Position numbers and translations under genes: made by a program. The notes below the pieces were generated by a model. That model was not told the origin of the DNA. It saw nothing but the letters and a program-made list of their open reading frames with translations, and ran no database searches. A stretch of 64,000 nucleotides of DNA from Acidobacteriaceae bacterium (GTDB lineage Bacteria; Acidobacteriota; Terriglobia; Terriglobales; Acidobacteriaceae), in NCBI GenBank assembly GCA_030041435.1, contig JASHNW010000018.1, positions 1-64,000 of the forward strand. Reading direction: 5' to 3'. This document shows, piece by piece, positions 35,112-43,853 of the stretch; the stretch's first letter is position 1; the number at the start of each line of letters is the position of its first letter.

Positions 35112-35837
35112 GTGACCGTTTTCGCCGAAAACCTCGCCCGCGTAGAGGAGCGCATCGCCGCCGCGTGCCGCCGTGCCGGCCGTCCCCGCAGCGAGGTTCG
35201 CCTCATGGCCGTCTCCAAAGTTCAACCCGCCGAAGCTCTGACCGAGGCCGTCGCTAGCGGCGTAACCCTCTTCGGCGAAAACCGCGTCCAGGAGTACGAA
35301 GCCAAGCGCGAACGCCTCCGCGCCCTCGGCCTTGCCGGTGCCCAGGTTCACCTCATCGGCCACCTGCAGTCCAACAAATCCGCAAGAGCAGCGCAGATTT
35401 TCGACGGTATCGACTCCGTCGATTCTCTGCGTCTCGCCGAGCGCCTCAACGAGGCAGCGGGCAAGCTAGGCAAGCGCCTGCCCGTCCTTCTCGAAATCAA
35501 ACTGAGCAAAGAATCGGCGAAAACCGGCCTTGACCCCTCCGGTCCTGAGCTCTCGCAACTTCTCGAACGCCTCCCCGCCCTCGATCACCTCGCCGCACAC
35601 GGACTCATGACCGTCGCGCCCTTCGACGAGAATCCCGAGACCGCACGCGCCTGCTTCCGCCGGCTGCGCGAACTCCGCGAGACGCTCGCCACCGAACACC
35701 CCGGTCTCGACTTCACCGAGCTCTCCATGGGCATGTCCGGCGACTTCGAAATCGCCATCGAGGAAGGCTCCACTCTGGTTCGCATCGGCACTGCCCTCTT
35801 CGGCAGGCGCCCCCGTCCGATACCTGGCCAGCCATGA
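35112..35837 (+). CDS. PLP homeostasis protein, YggS family
   Basis: The 241-residue protein is a PLP-binding TIM-barrel of the YggS/PROSC family, which buffers pyridoxal phosphate and affects amino-acid metabolism without known catalysis. The PLP lysine is K36 in LMAVSKVQP; other blocks are LFGENRVQEYEAK, VHLIGHLQSNK, HGLMTVAPFDEN and ELSMGMSGDFEIAIEEGSTLVRIGTALFG. The start is a GTG at 35112; the longer upstream frame is not family-like. No Shine-Dalgarno site is visible. It overlaps the DUF167 gene by 4 bases, a conserved pairing. Confidence 0.93.
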   Translation: MTVFAENLARVEERIAAACRRAGRPRSEVRLMAVSKVQPAEALTEAVASGVTLFGENRVQEYEAKRERLRALGLAGAQVHLIGHLQSNKSARAAQIFDGIDSVDSLRLAERLNEAAGKLGKRLPVLLEIKLSKESAKTGLDPSGPELSQLLERLPALDHLAAHGLMTVAPFDENPETARACFRRLRELRETLATEHPGLDFTELSMGMSGDFEIAIEEGSTLVRIGTALFGRRPRPIPGQP

Positions 35838-36145
35838 GGATTCCCGTCAGCGACACCCCGGAAGGCGCGAAGTTCGCCGTCCACGTCGCACCCCGCGCCC
35901 GCCGCACCGCCATCACCGGCGTTTTCGGCGAGGGCCCCGATGCCGCCCTCAGAATCGCCCTCAACGCTCCGCCCGTGGAAGGCCGCGCCAACGAAGCGCT
36001 GATCGAATTTCTGGCTGGTCTACTGGGAGTTCGCCGTTCTGAGATCGAGATCTCCGGCGGTTTGCACGCGCGCAGGAAACTAATCCTCGTTCGTGGAAGG
36101 AGCGCAGCCCAGGTGACGGCTGCAATCCAGCGGGCGCTGGCCTAG
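35834..36145 (+). CDS. DUF167/YggU-family protein
   Basis: The 103-residue product has the DUF167 pattern: FAVHVAPRARRTAITGVFGE, LRIALNAPPVEGRANEALIEFLAG and SEIEISGGLHARRKLILVRG. The family is widespread and small; its function is unknown, and it is often beside yggS, as here with an ATGA overlap. Its TAG stop overlaps, on the other strand, the final stop of the ku reading frame, so the two genes are convergent with no spacer. Confidence 0.92.
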   Translation: MRIPVSDTPEGAKFAVHVAPRARRTAITGVFGEGPDAALRIALNAPPVEGRANEALIEFLAGLLGVRRSEIEISGGLHARRKLILVRGRSAAQVTAAIQRALA

Positions 36146-36294
36146 CTGGCTTTCTTTCTTCTCTGCGCCACCGACGCAGCCCGTTGTGGCGGCTTCTTCG
36201 GCGGCGCAGCCTCCGCGCCGGCCCTTTGCGCCATGCTCTTCTTCAGCGCCTCCATCAAATCGATCACCGGAGCCAGCTTCCGCTTCGCCTGCTT
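36142..36294 (-). pseudogene. ku: C-terminal tail of Ku separated by an in-frame TGA
   Basis: Directly after the TGA at 36297-36295 the same frame stays open for 50 codons: KQAKRKLAPVIDLMEALKKS, a linker of Ala/Gly, and a basic end (KKPPQRAASVAQRRKKAS) before TAG. The segment KLAPVIDLMEALKKS is the conserved end of bacterial Ku, so this is a real part of the gene cut off by one nonsense codon. Confidence 0.8.
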
Positions 36295-36987
36295 TCAGGG
36301 CGCAGGCGCCTCGCCCTGCTTGCTCTCGATCAGTTGCTCCACGCGAGCCTCGAACTCGTCCTTAAACTTGCCCGGATCGAACGCCGCCGTCAGCTTCTTC
36401 ATGAACTGCTCGGCCAGCTCCACTTCGGCCTTCTGCACGTGCACCTCGGGCTGGTTCTCGAACTCCGCCACCGCGCGAATTTCCTCGGGGTAATAGAGGG
36501 TGTGCAGCACCAGCCCCCGCTCGAACGGCCGGATCATCACCACCTGCTCGCGCTGGTGCAGTGTGATCTTCGCAATCGCGCCGACCTTCAGATTCTCCAT
36601 GCCCTTGCGGATGAGCGCGTACGCCCGCCACCCCGGTTCCTCGGCCACGCTGAAATACGATGTCTGCAAATACAGCGGATCGACCTCCGGCAGCTTCACG
36701 AACTGCAGGATCTCCATCGTCTCCGACGACTGCGCCTCCAGGGCCCGCAGCTCCTCGTTCGTCACCTGGACAAAATGCTCTTTGTCGATCGGGTAGCCCT
36801 TCACGACCTCGCTGCGCTCCACCACCCGCTCGCAATGGGGACAATACAGCTGTTGCCGGATCCGCGTCCCGCACACTGAGTGAATCTGGTTGAAGCTAAT
36901 GTGGTGTTCTCGCGCCGCCACATACAGCCGCACCGGCACCGAAATCAGCCCGAACGAGATGTAGCCTTTCCAAACTGTCGCAGCCAT
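36295..36987 (-). CDS. ku: Ku protein for non-homologous end joining, truncated by nonsense codon
   Basis: Bacterial Ku forms a homodimeric ring on DNA ends and recruits ligase LigD. The frame MAATVWKGYISFGLISVPVRLY starts at 36987 and keeps the core blocks INQIHSVCGTRI-like (HISFNQIH), CPHCERVVERSEVVKGYP, FVKLPEVDPLYLQTSYF and AEQFMKKLTAAFDPGKFKDE, ending at residue 230 by CCC-TGA. The remaining ~50 residues, with the conserved KLAPVIDLMEALKKS and the basic tail that binds DNA and LigD, lie in frame past the stop. The ring core is complete, so partial function is possible. No ligD gene is in the window. Confidence 0.85.
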   Translation of the reverse strand: MAATVWKGYISFGLISVPVRLYVAAREHHISFNQIHSVCGTRIRQQLYCPHCERVVERSEVVKGYPIDKEHFVQVTNEELRALEAQSSETMEILQFVKLPEVDPLYLQTSYFSVAEEPGWRAYALIRKGMENLKVGAIAKITLHQREQVVMIRPFERGLVLHTLYYPEEIRAVAEFENQPEVHVQKAEVELAEQFMKKLTAAFDPGKFKDEFEARVEQLIESKQGEAPAP

Positions 36988-37002
36988 AAAGCAGTGGATG
37001 CA

Positions 37003-37008
37003 ATTATA
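37003..37008 (-). promoter_or_regulatory. candidate -10 box for ku
   Basis: A perfect TATAAT on the minus strand ends 15 bases before the ku ATG, which would give a leader of about 8-9 bases and no room for a normal ribosome site. No good -35 is visible. Confidence 0.4.
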
Positions 37009-37070
37009 AGCAGGTCCGGTTATTCGGCTCATCGGCATTCGCCATCGCTTCGCCCCGGTCTGTTTGGCGT

Positions 37071-37146
37071 CTAACTTCGCTGGCCATTGTCTGCTGGCCG
37101 CGTTACCACTGACCGTCGCATCGCTGACCGCTTCATCGCTGCTTTA
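37071..37146. repeat. degenerate CTGGCCG/CTGACCG intergenic block
   Basis: The run ctaacttcgctggcc, ctgctggccgcg, ccactgaccgtcgcatcgctgaccgcttcatcgctgc, has near-repeats of gctgaccgcttcatc, about 15 bases long. It separates xerC from ku. Confidence 0.7.
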
Positions 37147-38082
37147 CCGCGCTCGCGGATGCGTTCGGTCATAGACCTCCGCCACCTGCCCCACCGTCAG
37201 TTGCGTGTACCTCTGCGTTGTCGACAGCCGCTCGTGACCCAGCAGTTCCTGAATCGCCCGCAGATCCGCACCCTCCTCCAGCATGTGCGTGCCGAATGCA
37301 TGCCGCAGCGTGTGCGGATGCATGTCCGCCGCCAGCCCGTGCGCCAGCGCAATCTTCTTCACAATCCGTCCCACGCTGCGCGTCGTCAGCCGCCCGTTCC
37401 CGCGCAGCCGCACATTCAGTAACAGCGCCGGTGACGATTTTCCCGCTCCCGCCAGCTTCGCCTCGCGCAGAGGCAAATACGCGCGCAGCGCTTCCGCCGC
37501 CGCGTCCCCCAGCGGAACGTGACGCTCCTTCCGTCCCTTGCCGCGCACCAGAATCGCCTCGTTGGCCCAGTGAATATCTGCCAAATCGATCCCCACCAAT
37601 TCCGCGTTCCGGATCCCGCACCCGTACAGCAGCTCGAAGATGGCTCGGTCCCGCTCCGGCCACGCCGCGCCATCGTCATCGGCGCTCTCCACAACCCGGT
37701 TCATCTCCTCGATCGTCGGCACCCGCGGCAGATGCTTCGGCAGCTTCGGCGTTGCTACCAGAGCTGCCGGACTCTGCTCCACCAGCCCCTGCCGCGCCAG
37801 CCATTTGAACCACGACCGAATCGCCGCCAGCGCCCGCGCCACCGACGCCTTGCCGAGTCCCCGCCCATATAACTGGCCGAGATAAGAGCGAATGTGCTGA
37901 TGCTCGATCCGCGTCAACGCAAACTTCGTTCCGAAATTTTTGACGACAAACTCCGCAAACCCCTGCAGCTCGCGCTCGTAAGCCCGCACCGTATGCGGGC
38001 TCGCTTTCCGCTCATGCGCCAGCATCGCGAGAAACTCGTCGACCCGCCGCGCTGCTTCCGATTTTGCCGCAGTCTTCGTCAC
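37144..38082 (-). CDS. xerC: tyrosine recombinase XerC
   Basis: The 312-residue protein has an N-terminal SAM-like core-binding domain ([26 protein letters not shown]) and a C-terminal catalytic domain with the R-K-H-R-H-Y set: R in [13 protein letters not shown] in [11 protein letters not shown], HxxR in [15 protein letters not shown] in [16 protein letters not shown], where the nucleophile Tyr also lies. The GTG at 38082 overlaps the xerD TGA by 4 bases; the longer frame upstream is xerD shadow. XerC and XerD together resolve chromosome dimers at dif. Naming of C versus D rests on similarity of motifs and is less certain than the family. Confidence 0.9.
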   Translation of the reverse strand: MTKTAAKSEAARRVDEFLAMLAHERKASPHTVRAYERELQGFAEFVVKNFGTKFALTRIEHQHIRSYLGQLYGRGLGKASVARALAAIRSWFKWLARQGLVEQSPAALVATPKLPKHLPRVPTIEEMNRVVESADDDGAAWPERDRAIFELLYGCGIRNAELVGIDLADIHWANEAILVRGKGRKERHVPLGDAAAEALRAYLPLREAKLAGAGKSSPALLLNVRLRGNGRLTTRSVGRIVKKIALAHGLAADMHPHTLRHAFGTHMLEEGADLRAIQELLGHERLSTTQRYTQLTVGQVAEVYDRTHPRAR

Positions 38083-39017
38083 GCATTTGCTCGCTTCGCC
38101 CGCGGATGATGCGCCCGATGTACCGCTTTCAGCCGCCCCAGCGCCAGATGCGTGTACACCTGCGTCGTCGCAATATCCGCATGCCCCAGCAGTGTCTGCA
38201 CCGTCCGCAGGTCTGCGCCTCGCTCCACCATGTGCGTCGCGCAGCTGTGGCGCAGCATATGCGGGCTCGCGTCGCGATCGCTCTGCTTTACCAGCCGCCA
38301 CACCCATCCCCGGCTCAGCCCCCGCCCGCGCGCCGACAAAAACAGGCGGCTGGTCGGCCTCTTCTCGAGCGCCGGCCGTCCATTCTTCAGATACGCCTCC
38401 AGTGCCTCCACCGACGCCCGCCCCAGCGGCACAATGCGCTCCTTGTCGCCCTTGCCGCGCACCAGCGCCCGCCCCGCATCGAGCGACAAATCCGCGACAT
38501 TCAAGTCCGTCAGTTCGGAAGCCCGCAGTCCCGCCGCGTACAGCAGCTCCAGAATCGCGTGGTCCCGCAGCGCTATCGCATCCGCCTGGGGAGCCTCCGC
38601 CGCCGTGCCGGCCCGCTCCAGCATCACATCCACTTCCGAAACCGCCAGCGATTTAGGCAGCACCTTCCACGCCGCCGGAGATTCCATATTCAGCGTCGGA
38701 TCGCGCCGAATTCTCTTGTCGAGCAGCAGCCAGCGATAAAAGCCGCGCAGGCACGACAGCTTCCGCGCCGCCGACCGCGATTCCACCCCATGCTTCGCCA
38801 AATGTTCCAGGAATCCAGCCACCTGCGCCTGCGCCGCGCCCGTCAGGGTCGTCCCCTGGCCCTCCAGGTATTCGCTAAATTGCAGCAGATCGCGCTCGTA
38901 GGCCTCGCAGCTCAGGGGCCGCAGCCCCTTTTCCACGCGCAGGTACGCAAGATACTCTCGCAGCAACCCCGCGTTGCTGCCCTCCGGCTTGTCCGGTCCC
39001 GATGCGCGCGCCGCCAC
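38079..39017 (-). CDS. xerD: tyrosine recombinase XerD
   Basis: This 312-residue recombinase has a core-binding domain ([27 protein letters not shown]) and catalytic residues R in [15 protein letters not shown] in [12 protein letters not shown], the box [40 protein letters not shown] with the nucleophile Tyr. It is followed by xerC with a GTGA overlap, so both subunits of the XerCD complex would be made from one mRNA with translational coupling. No dif-like 28-bp site was noticed in the flanks. The first ~14 residues are not family-like, and a later start is possible. Confidence 0.9.
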   Translation of the reverse strand: MAARASGPDKPEGSNAGLLREYLAYLRVEKGLRPLSCEAYERDLLQFSEYLEGQGTTLTGAAQAQVAGFLEHLAKHGVESRSAARKLSCLRGFYRWLLLDKRIRRDPTLNMESPAAWKVLPKSLAVSEVDVMLERAGTAAEAPQADAIALRDHAILELLYAAGLRASELTDLNVADLSLDAGRALVRGKGDKERIVPLGRASVEALEAYLKNGRPALEKRPTSRLFLSARGRGLSRGWVWRLVKQSDRDASPHMLRHSCATHMVERGADLRTVQTLLGHADIATTQVYTHLALGRLKAVHRAHHPRAKRANA

Positions 39018-39096
39018 CCCTCGATTATCGGAGAAGCGAGACCGCGGGATCAGTACCCAACCAGGTTCTGGCGCCCATTGCTGGCGGTCTCCCCGC

Positions 39097-39193
39097 CGAC
39101 CGGCTCCTGGCTAAACGGCCTTGACCTGACCGCTTGATCCCAGACCGGTTCTTACCTGACCGCTTTCCAGCTGACCGCTTCTCAGCTGCCTCA
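39097..39193. repeat. degenerate CTGACCGCTT intergenic block
   Basis: Near-repeats of gacctgaccgctt and ctttccagctgaccgcttctcagctgcc, with a cctgaccgct core seen three times, fill the gap between xerD and the M1 peptidase and reach its stop codon. Confidence 0.75.
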
Positions 39194-41779
39194 CTGTCCT
39201 CCAACCCACGCCTGCAACTTCGGTCCCTGCTCGGACCGCAGCTCGATGCAGTCGTCGATTGCGTCCTTCGCCCGCTGCAACGAGCGCTCGGAAGCCGCCA
39301 CCTTGTGCGTCGAAAAGAAGTCGACTACCTCCTGCTTCTTGTCTTCGCTGCAGAACGCGCCCGTCCCGCCGATCAGATACGCGCCCATTGACGTGGTGAT
39401 CTGCGCCTGCACCTTATCCCAATTCTGGCGCATGAAATCCCACGCAATATCGCGGGTTTCCGCGTAGCGCATGGGCAGCAGGAGCTGGAAGATCGCATCC
39501 TGATTGCGCACCTTGCCGGAAACCGCATATTCCAGCGACCGCCGCTGCAGTTCCGGATTGCGAAACAGCGCCAGCAGCCGCAGCGCGTAGTCCTGCACCT
39601 GCGGATTGTTCGCCGTCTCGTACACGTGCTGCAACTGGTCGAAGAATGCAGCGTCGCCGTTCTCCGCTGCAATCGCCGCCGCAGTCTGCGCCAGGTTCGG
39701 ATCGACCGACGCAGGATCGCCCAGATACTGCCCCGCGATCTGCTTCGATTCGGCGATCACGTCCGCATCCTTCCCGATCGTCCCCAGCACGGCAAACAAC
39801 GTCGAGCGCAGCTCTTTCTTGTCGGGAGAATCCGTTGCCGCCGGCGCTCCCAGCTGGTCGTACGCAGGCTTGAACGTCTTCACCACCCACGCTGCCAGAG
39901 CCTGATGTTCCGCGGGCGTCGTTGCAATCCGGTTGTCGATCGTCGAGAGCGGCCCAACCGCTGTCCCGATCACCGCCGCGCTCGCATCGCCCTTCACCGC
40001 CGCGGCCAGATTCAGGTAATCGCCCACTCCGTCATGATTCGACCGCACCTCCGCCCATACATCGCCCAGCAGGCTGATGCGCTCTTCCGGCGTCAGGCTC
40101 GTTTCCACGCCCGTGAGCACTTTCGCGTAAACATCATTCGGCAGCGCAAAGCGGTAATACCCACGCCCGCCCGCATCCGGATAAAACACCTTCGCCGCTG
40201 GGAATTTCAGCGTTCCCTGGGCCGCGCTCAGAACGTCGCACTGTGCTTGTGTGCCCGAGGACGCAAAGCATACCGGAACTGTCCACGCCTGCGCGCTCTC
40301 TGCCTTCACCTGCGGATTCAGGAAGAACCGGCTCTGGCTCACCTGTACTGTTCCGTTCGCCGACTCCGCGAACGTCAGCGCCGGTTCGCCGGGCTCCTCC
40401 ACATAGCTCGACAGAATCTTGTCCACCGGTTTCTGGCTCACCGCGGCCTGCGCGGTCCAGAAGTCCTCCGCCGTCGCATTGCCGAACAGGTGCGCTTCAA
40501 GATAGTCGTGGACGCCCTTGCGGAACACTTCCGGCCCCTCGTACTGTTCCGTCATCAGCAGCACCGCGGCCGCCTTGCCGTAGCTGATGCCGTCAAACAT
40601 CTGGTTGATCTCGTCCGGCGTGTCCGCTTTGGCCCGGATCGCCCGTGTAATCTTCTGCGCGTCGTAGTCCAGCGTCCCGTTCAGCCCCTCCGCCACATCC
40701 TCGGGCACATTCCAGTCCGGCTTCCACGCGGCGATCGGCTTGTTTTCCATCCAGGTGGCAAACCCTTCGTTCAGCCAGATGTTGTTCCACCAGTTCATCG
40801 TCACCATATCGCCGAACCACTGGTGCGCCATCTCGTGCGCAATGTCTTCCGCAACTTCCTTCTTCGCCGCCAGAGATGCGGTGTTGTCGTCGACAAAGAG
40901 CGCCGTCTCGCGGAAGGTGATGGCGCCGAAATTTTCCATCGCGCCCGCCTCAAAATCCGGAATCCCGATCAGATCCAGCTTCGGCATCGGATACTTAATC
41001 CCGAAATACGTGTTGTAGTAGTGCAGCACGTACTCCGCGGTCGACAGCGCAAACTGTGCGTACTGCACCTTATCCGGCGTCCCGCATACGCGGATCGGCG
41101 TCCCGTCGCTCTTCCCGGAAATGCACTGGAAATCTCCTACGAGAAACGCCACCAGATACGTCGACATCTTCGGCGTTGTCGCGAAGTGAATCGTATGCAC
41201 ATCCTCGTAAGGGCCCGGCTGGTCTGAAACGATGTTGGTGTTTGAAATCGCCGTGTCGCCTTCGGGCACAATCAGGCTCACGTCGAAGGTGGCCTTGAAG
41301 GCCGGCTCGTCGAAACTCGGAAAGGCCCGTCGCGCGTCGGTGGGCTCGAATTGTGTCACAGCGTAGTTACGTTTTTCCGTCTTCGACAGATAAAACCCGC
41401 GCAGCTCGTTGTTCAGAATCCCGTGGTAGAGAATGTGGAGCGTTACCTCTCCCGGATCGATCGTCCGCCCAAAGTCGAACGTCGCCTGCTGCTTCTGCTC
41501 GTCCTGCGTGACCGTCGCCTCCAGCTCATGCCCATTCACCGCAGCCGTCACGGTGCCAAACGTAATCTCCGCGGCATTCAGCGTAATCGCGTCCACCGGC
41601 TGCTTCACCTGCACGTCGATCGTTTCGTCGCCCGTAAACAGCGCTTCCTTCAGATCGGGTGCGAGCGTCAGCGTGTAGTGTTCGGGGATCACCGAATCCG
41701 GGAGGCGCTGGCCGTATGCGGTTGCGGCGGCAATCAGAAAAAGGCAGGCGAGGGTCGAACGAAATCGGGGAAGCAGCAC
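39191..41779 (-). CDS. exported M1-family zinc aminopeptidase
   Basis: The 862-residue enzyme has a signal peptide (MLLPRFRSTLACLFLIAAATAYG), so it acts outside the cytoplasm. The exopeptidase motif GAMENFGAITF, the zinc site HEMAHQWFGDM and the third ligand Glu in WLNEGFATWMENK are all present, with the catalytic Tyr likely in GISYGKAAAVLLM. A C-terminal helical ERAP1-like domain follows (~residues 520-860). It trims N-terminal residues from peptides, with a broad preference. It is separated from copD by only 56 bases on the same strand and may be the last gene of that long run. Confidence 0.95.
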   Translation of the reverse strand: MLLPRFRSTLACLFLIAAATAYGQRLPDSVIPEHYTLTLAPDLKEALFTGDETIDVQVKQPVDAITLNAAEITFGTVTAAVNGHELEATVTQDEQKQQATFDFGRTIDPGEVTLHILYHGILNNELRGFYLSKTEKRNYAVTQFEPTDARRAFPSFDEPAFKATFDVSLIVPEGDTAISNTNIVSDQPGPYEDVHTIHFATTPKMSTYLVAFLVGDFQCISGKSDGTPIRVCGTPDKVQYAQFALSTAEYVLHYYNTYFGIKYPMPKLDLIGIPDFEAGAMENFGAITFRETALFVDDNTASLAAKKEVAEDIAHEMAHQWFGDMVTMNWWNNIWLNEGFATWMENKPIAAWKPDWNVPEDVAEGLNGTLDYDAQKITRAIRAKADTPDEINQMFDGISYGKAAAVLLMTEQYEGPEVFRKGVHDYLEAHLFGNATAEDFWTAQAAVSQKPVDKILSSYVEEPGEPALTFAESANGTVQVSQSRFFLNPQVKAESAQAWTVPVCFASSGTQAQCDVLSAAQGTLKFPAAKVFYPDAGGRGYYRFALPNDVYAKVLTGVETSLTPEERISLLGDVWAEVRSNHDGVGDYLNLAAAVKGDASAAVIGTAVGPLSTIDNRIATTPAEHQALAAWVVKTFKPAYDQLGAPAATDSPDKKELRSTLFAVLGTIGKDADVIAESKQIAGQYLGDPASVDPNLAQTAAAIAAENGDAAFFDQLQHVYETANNPQVQDYALRLLALFRNPELQRRSLEYAVSGKVRNQDAIFQLLLPMRYAETRDIAWDFMRQNWDKVQAQITTSMGAYLIGGTGAFCSEDKKQEVVDFFSTHKVAASERSLQRAKDAIDDCIELRSEQGPKLQAWVGGQ

Positions 41780-41835
41780 TGTGCACCTCGAAGCTAAATT
41801 GGCAACTCCCTAAGATACCGCACAGGCCGCCCCAA

Positions 41836-43479
41836 TCACGACTCGCGGTAGTTCAGCAGCAGAAGGCCCACCAGAATCAGGCAGACCGGCCAAATCCACG
41901 CAGCCGTCCGTCGCGCCCACCCGGTCTGCGCTCCGTCCTCCCCGCTGTCCAGGCGCAGCTCCAGCCAGCGCGCCCATCCCGCGCTCGCCCCCAGCAGCGC
42001 CAGCGGCGTGTGGCTCAGCTCGGCAAAAACCTCGTCGGTGCCTTCGCCCAGCGCATGCGTGTGCGTCAGCAGCAGCGCGCCCCCGGCCGCGCACAGAGCC
42101 GGAAATACATACTGCGCCCGCGGCCAGCGAAGCCGTCCCGTCCTTACGCCCCACTCAAACAGCGCAAACACCGCAATCAATGCGGCAAACACCCGATGCT
42201 CCAGCACGTCCGGCGCCGTAAAGCTCTTCCAGAACGGTCTCGGCCCCAGCGGCCAGCACTCCGGATCGGCGCGCAGCAGGATAAACACCGCCAGGCCCAG
42301 AAACAGCAGTGGCCACTGCCGCACTACTGCCCGCTCCCAACGCGGCCCCGGCAGCCACGCCATCAGCGCCAGAACCCCCGCCGCAAAAACAATCAGTCCC
42401 GCCCAGTGATGGTTGTACTCCGACCACGCGCGATCGTTCGCATCGCTCGCGCTGCCGCCCGTGAACGTCGCCTCGCGCACCGCCACGCTCAGCGGAGTCG
42501 GCGCCGCCAGTTGCGAAAAAGCTGGTGTATGGAAGCTCGGCCACCGCCATTCCATCCGCTGCACCACGGCGTGGCCGGTCAGCGTGTTCTGCGGCATCTC
42601 GTCCACCGACGGCGACTGCGCCGTCAGCGAGGCCGCCGCCAGAATAACGGTGAACCCCAGCCCCAGCTCCACTTCGCTGAAGCGCCGCAGCCGAAACAAC
42701 AACGGCCCCGGCTCCCCGCCGCGTCGAATCCCCAGAAAATTCGTCGCGCCCAGCATCAGGATCAGCGCCGTCAACGCAATCTTCGCCAGCAGCAGAATGC
42801 CGTACGAGGTCCCGTAGAGCCCCTGCCCCCAGGCTCCCGAGGGAGACCTGGCGTAGAACATCGCCAGCCCCACCCCCGCCAGTACGAGCGCGGGCGCAGC
42901 CACCACCGCCATCGCGGAAAACCGCCCTGCCATGCGCCGCCCCAGCTCCGCGTTGTCCGTCAGCTTCAGCGCCATGGCCAGAAACAGCAGCGCTCCAATC
43001 CATGCCGCCATCCCCAGATGATGCGCCGCCGTGAGCGCCAGCAGCAGCGGCCGATGATCCATGCGCGATGCTGCGTGGCTCAGCGAAACTGAAGCGCCCA
43101 GCGCGATCGCCGCTGCCAGCGCCTTCGGCGCCAACCGCGCCGTCGCCCACAGCAGCAGAAACAGCGCAATCGCCGCTGCCGCAAACACGCTCCCGGAAAT
43201 GAAGAAGGGCGCTGAGACGAGCTCTCCGAACCTCATTCCGGAGCTGCCCATCAGCTCAGCGGAAGTCGTCGCCAGCAGCAGAACCTCGGTCGCGGCCAGC
43301 CCCAGCGCAAACCACGCCCCGGTGCGCCGCAACCGCGCCTGCGCTTCGGCCGCAAGTCCAGCCGGCCGCGCCGCGAGCGCCAGAAAAAACAACGCGCCGA
43401 AGGCCAGAGCCTCCAGCGCGAAGGAAACCGCTCGCAACAACAGCGCGAGCAGGTCGAAATCGCGAACGAACCAGATCAA
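41836..43479 (-). CDS. copD: copper resistance protein CopD, membrane protein
   Basis: The 547-residue protein has around 13 hydrophobic segments. The N-terminal ~300 residues match the CopD domain (LLLALTAAHHLGMAAWIGALLFLA with its His pair; TNFLGIRRGGEPGP) that takes copper across the inner membrane. The C-terminal half adds further helices with His-bearing segments (WSEYNHHWAGLIVF, LLTHTHALGEGTDEVF), an extension beyond standard CopD. It starts with TTG 9 bases after the copC stop. With copC it would import or handle periplasmic copper. Confidence 0.88.
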   Translation of the reverse strand: MIWFVRDFDLLALLLRAVSFALEALAFGALFFLALAARPAGLAAEAQARLRRTGAWFALGLAATEVLLLATTSAELMGSSGMRFGELVSAPFFISGSVFAAAAIALFLLLWATARLAPKALAAAIALGASVSLSHAASRMDHRPLLLALTAAHHLGMAAWIGALLFLAMALKLTDNAELGRRMAGRFSAMAVVAAPALVLAGVGLAMFYARSPSGAWGQGLYGTSYGILLLAKIALTALILMLGATNFLGIRRGGEPGPLLFRLRRFSEVELGLGFTVILAAASLTAQSPSVDEMPQNTLTGHAVVQRMEWRWPSFHTPAFSQLAAPTPLSVAVREATFTGGSASDANDRAWSEYNHHWAGLIVFAAGVLALMAWLPGPRWERAVVRQWPLLFLGLAVFILLRADPECWPLGPRPFWKSFTAPDVLEHRVFAALIAVFALFEWGVRTGRLRWPRAQYVFPALCAAGGALLLTHTHALGEGTDEVFAELSHTPLALLGASAGWARWLELRLDSGEDGAQTGWARRTAAWIWPVCLILVGLLLLNYRES

Positions 43480-43488
43480 AGGTGCGCT

Positions 43489-43848
43489 CTATTGCACGGT
43501 GAATGGAATCTCGCCGCGCGTGATGTGCCCGTCCGTCGAGAGCGCCTGCCAGCGCAGCTTGTATTTCCCAGCCACCAGCGCCGCGTGCGCGTTCAGCGTG
43601 GTCGCAGTCCGCTGGCCGTCGAGCGTCAGTGCCTGCGTGTGTCCATCCGGCGCCACCAGCGTGATCGTCGAGCGCTGGCCGTCCACCCGCGAGTTGTACC
43701 GCAGCTCAATCGCAATGTTCCCGGCATGGACCGTGGCGTTCGCCGCTGGTGTGCTCGACATCAGCAGCGCATGCGCCAGCGCCACCCGCGGCAGCAGCAG
43801 AATCGCGCAGGCCACCAGAATCCCGACCGATACCCGTTTCGCAGACAT
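43489..43848 (-). CDS. copC: copper resistance protein CopC
   Basis: The 119-residue protein has a signal peptide (MSAKRVSVGILVACAILLLP, cut after VALA), leaving His as the first mature residue (HALLMSSTPAANA). That N-terminal His and the later DGHITRGEIPF are the Cu(II) site of CopC proteins. The family chaperones copper in the periplasm, usually for CopD, which follows here at 9 bases. The gene begins 5 bases after the glucokinase stop, so it is joined to the sugar operon. A longer in-frame extension upstream is glk shadow. Confidence 0.93.
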   Translation of the reverse strand: MSAKRVSVGILVACAILLLPRVALAHALLMSSTPAANATVHAGNIAIELRYNSRVDGQRSTITLVAPDGHTQALTLDGQRTATTLNAHAALVAGKYKLRWQALSTDGHITRGEIPFTVQ

Positions 43849-43853
43849 ATCCG

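Noticed and set aside
36295-36297. TGA in ku as a possible selenocysteine codon
   Set aside because: Ku has no selenoprotein form, the position is a variable linker, and no SECIS-like stem was apparent just after it; a nonsense change is simpler.
41659-43092. 477-codon plus-strand frame opposite copD
   Set aside because: Antisense shadow; Arg/Pro/Gln-rich low complexity.
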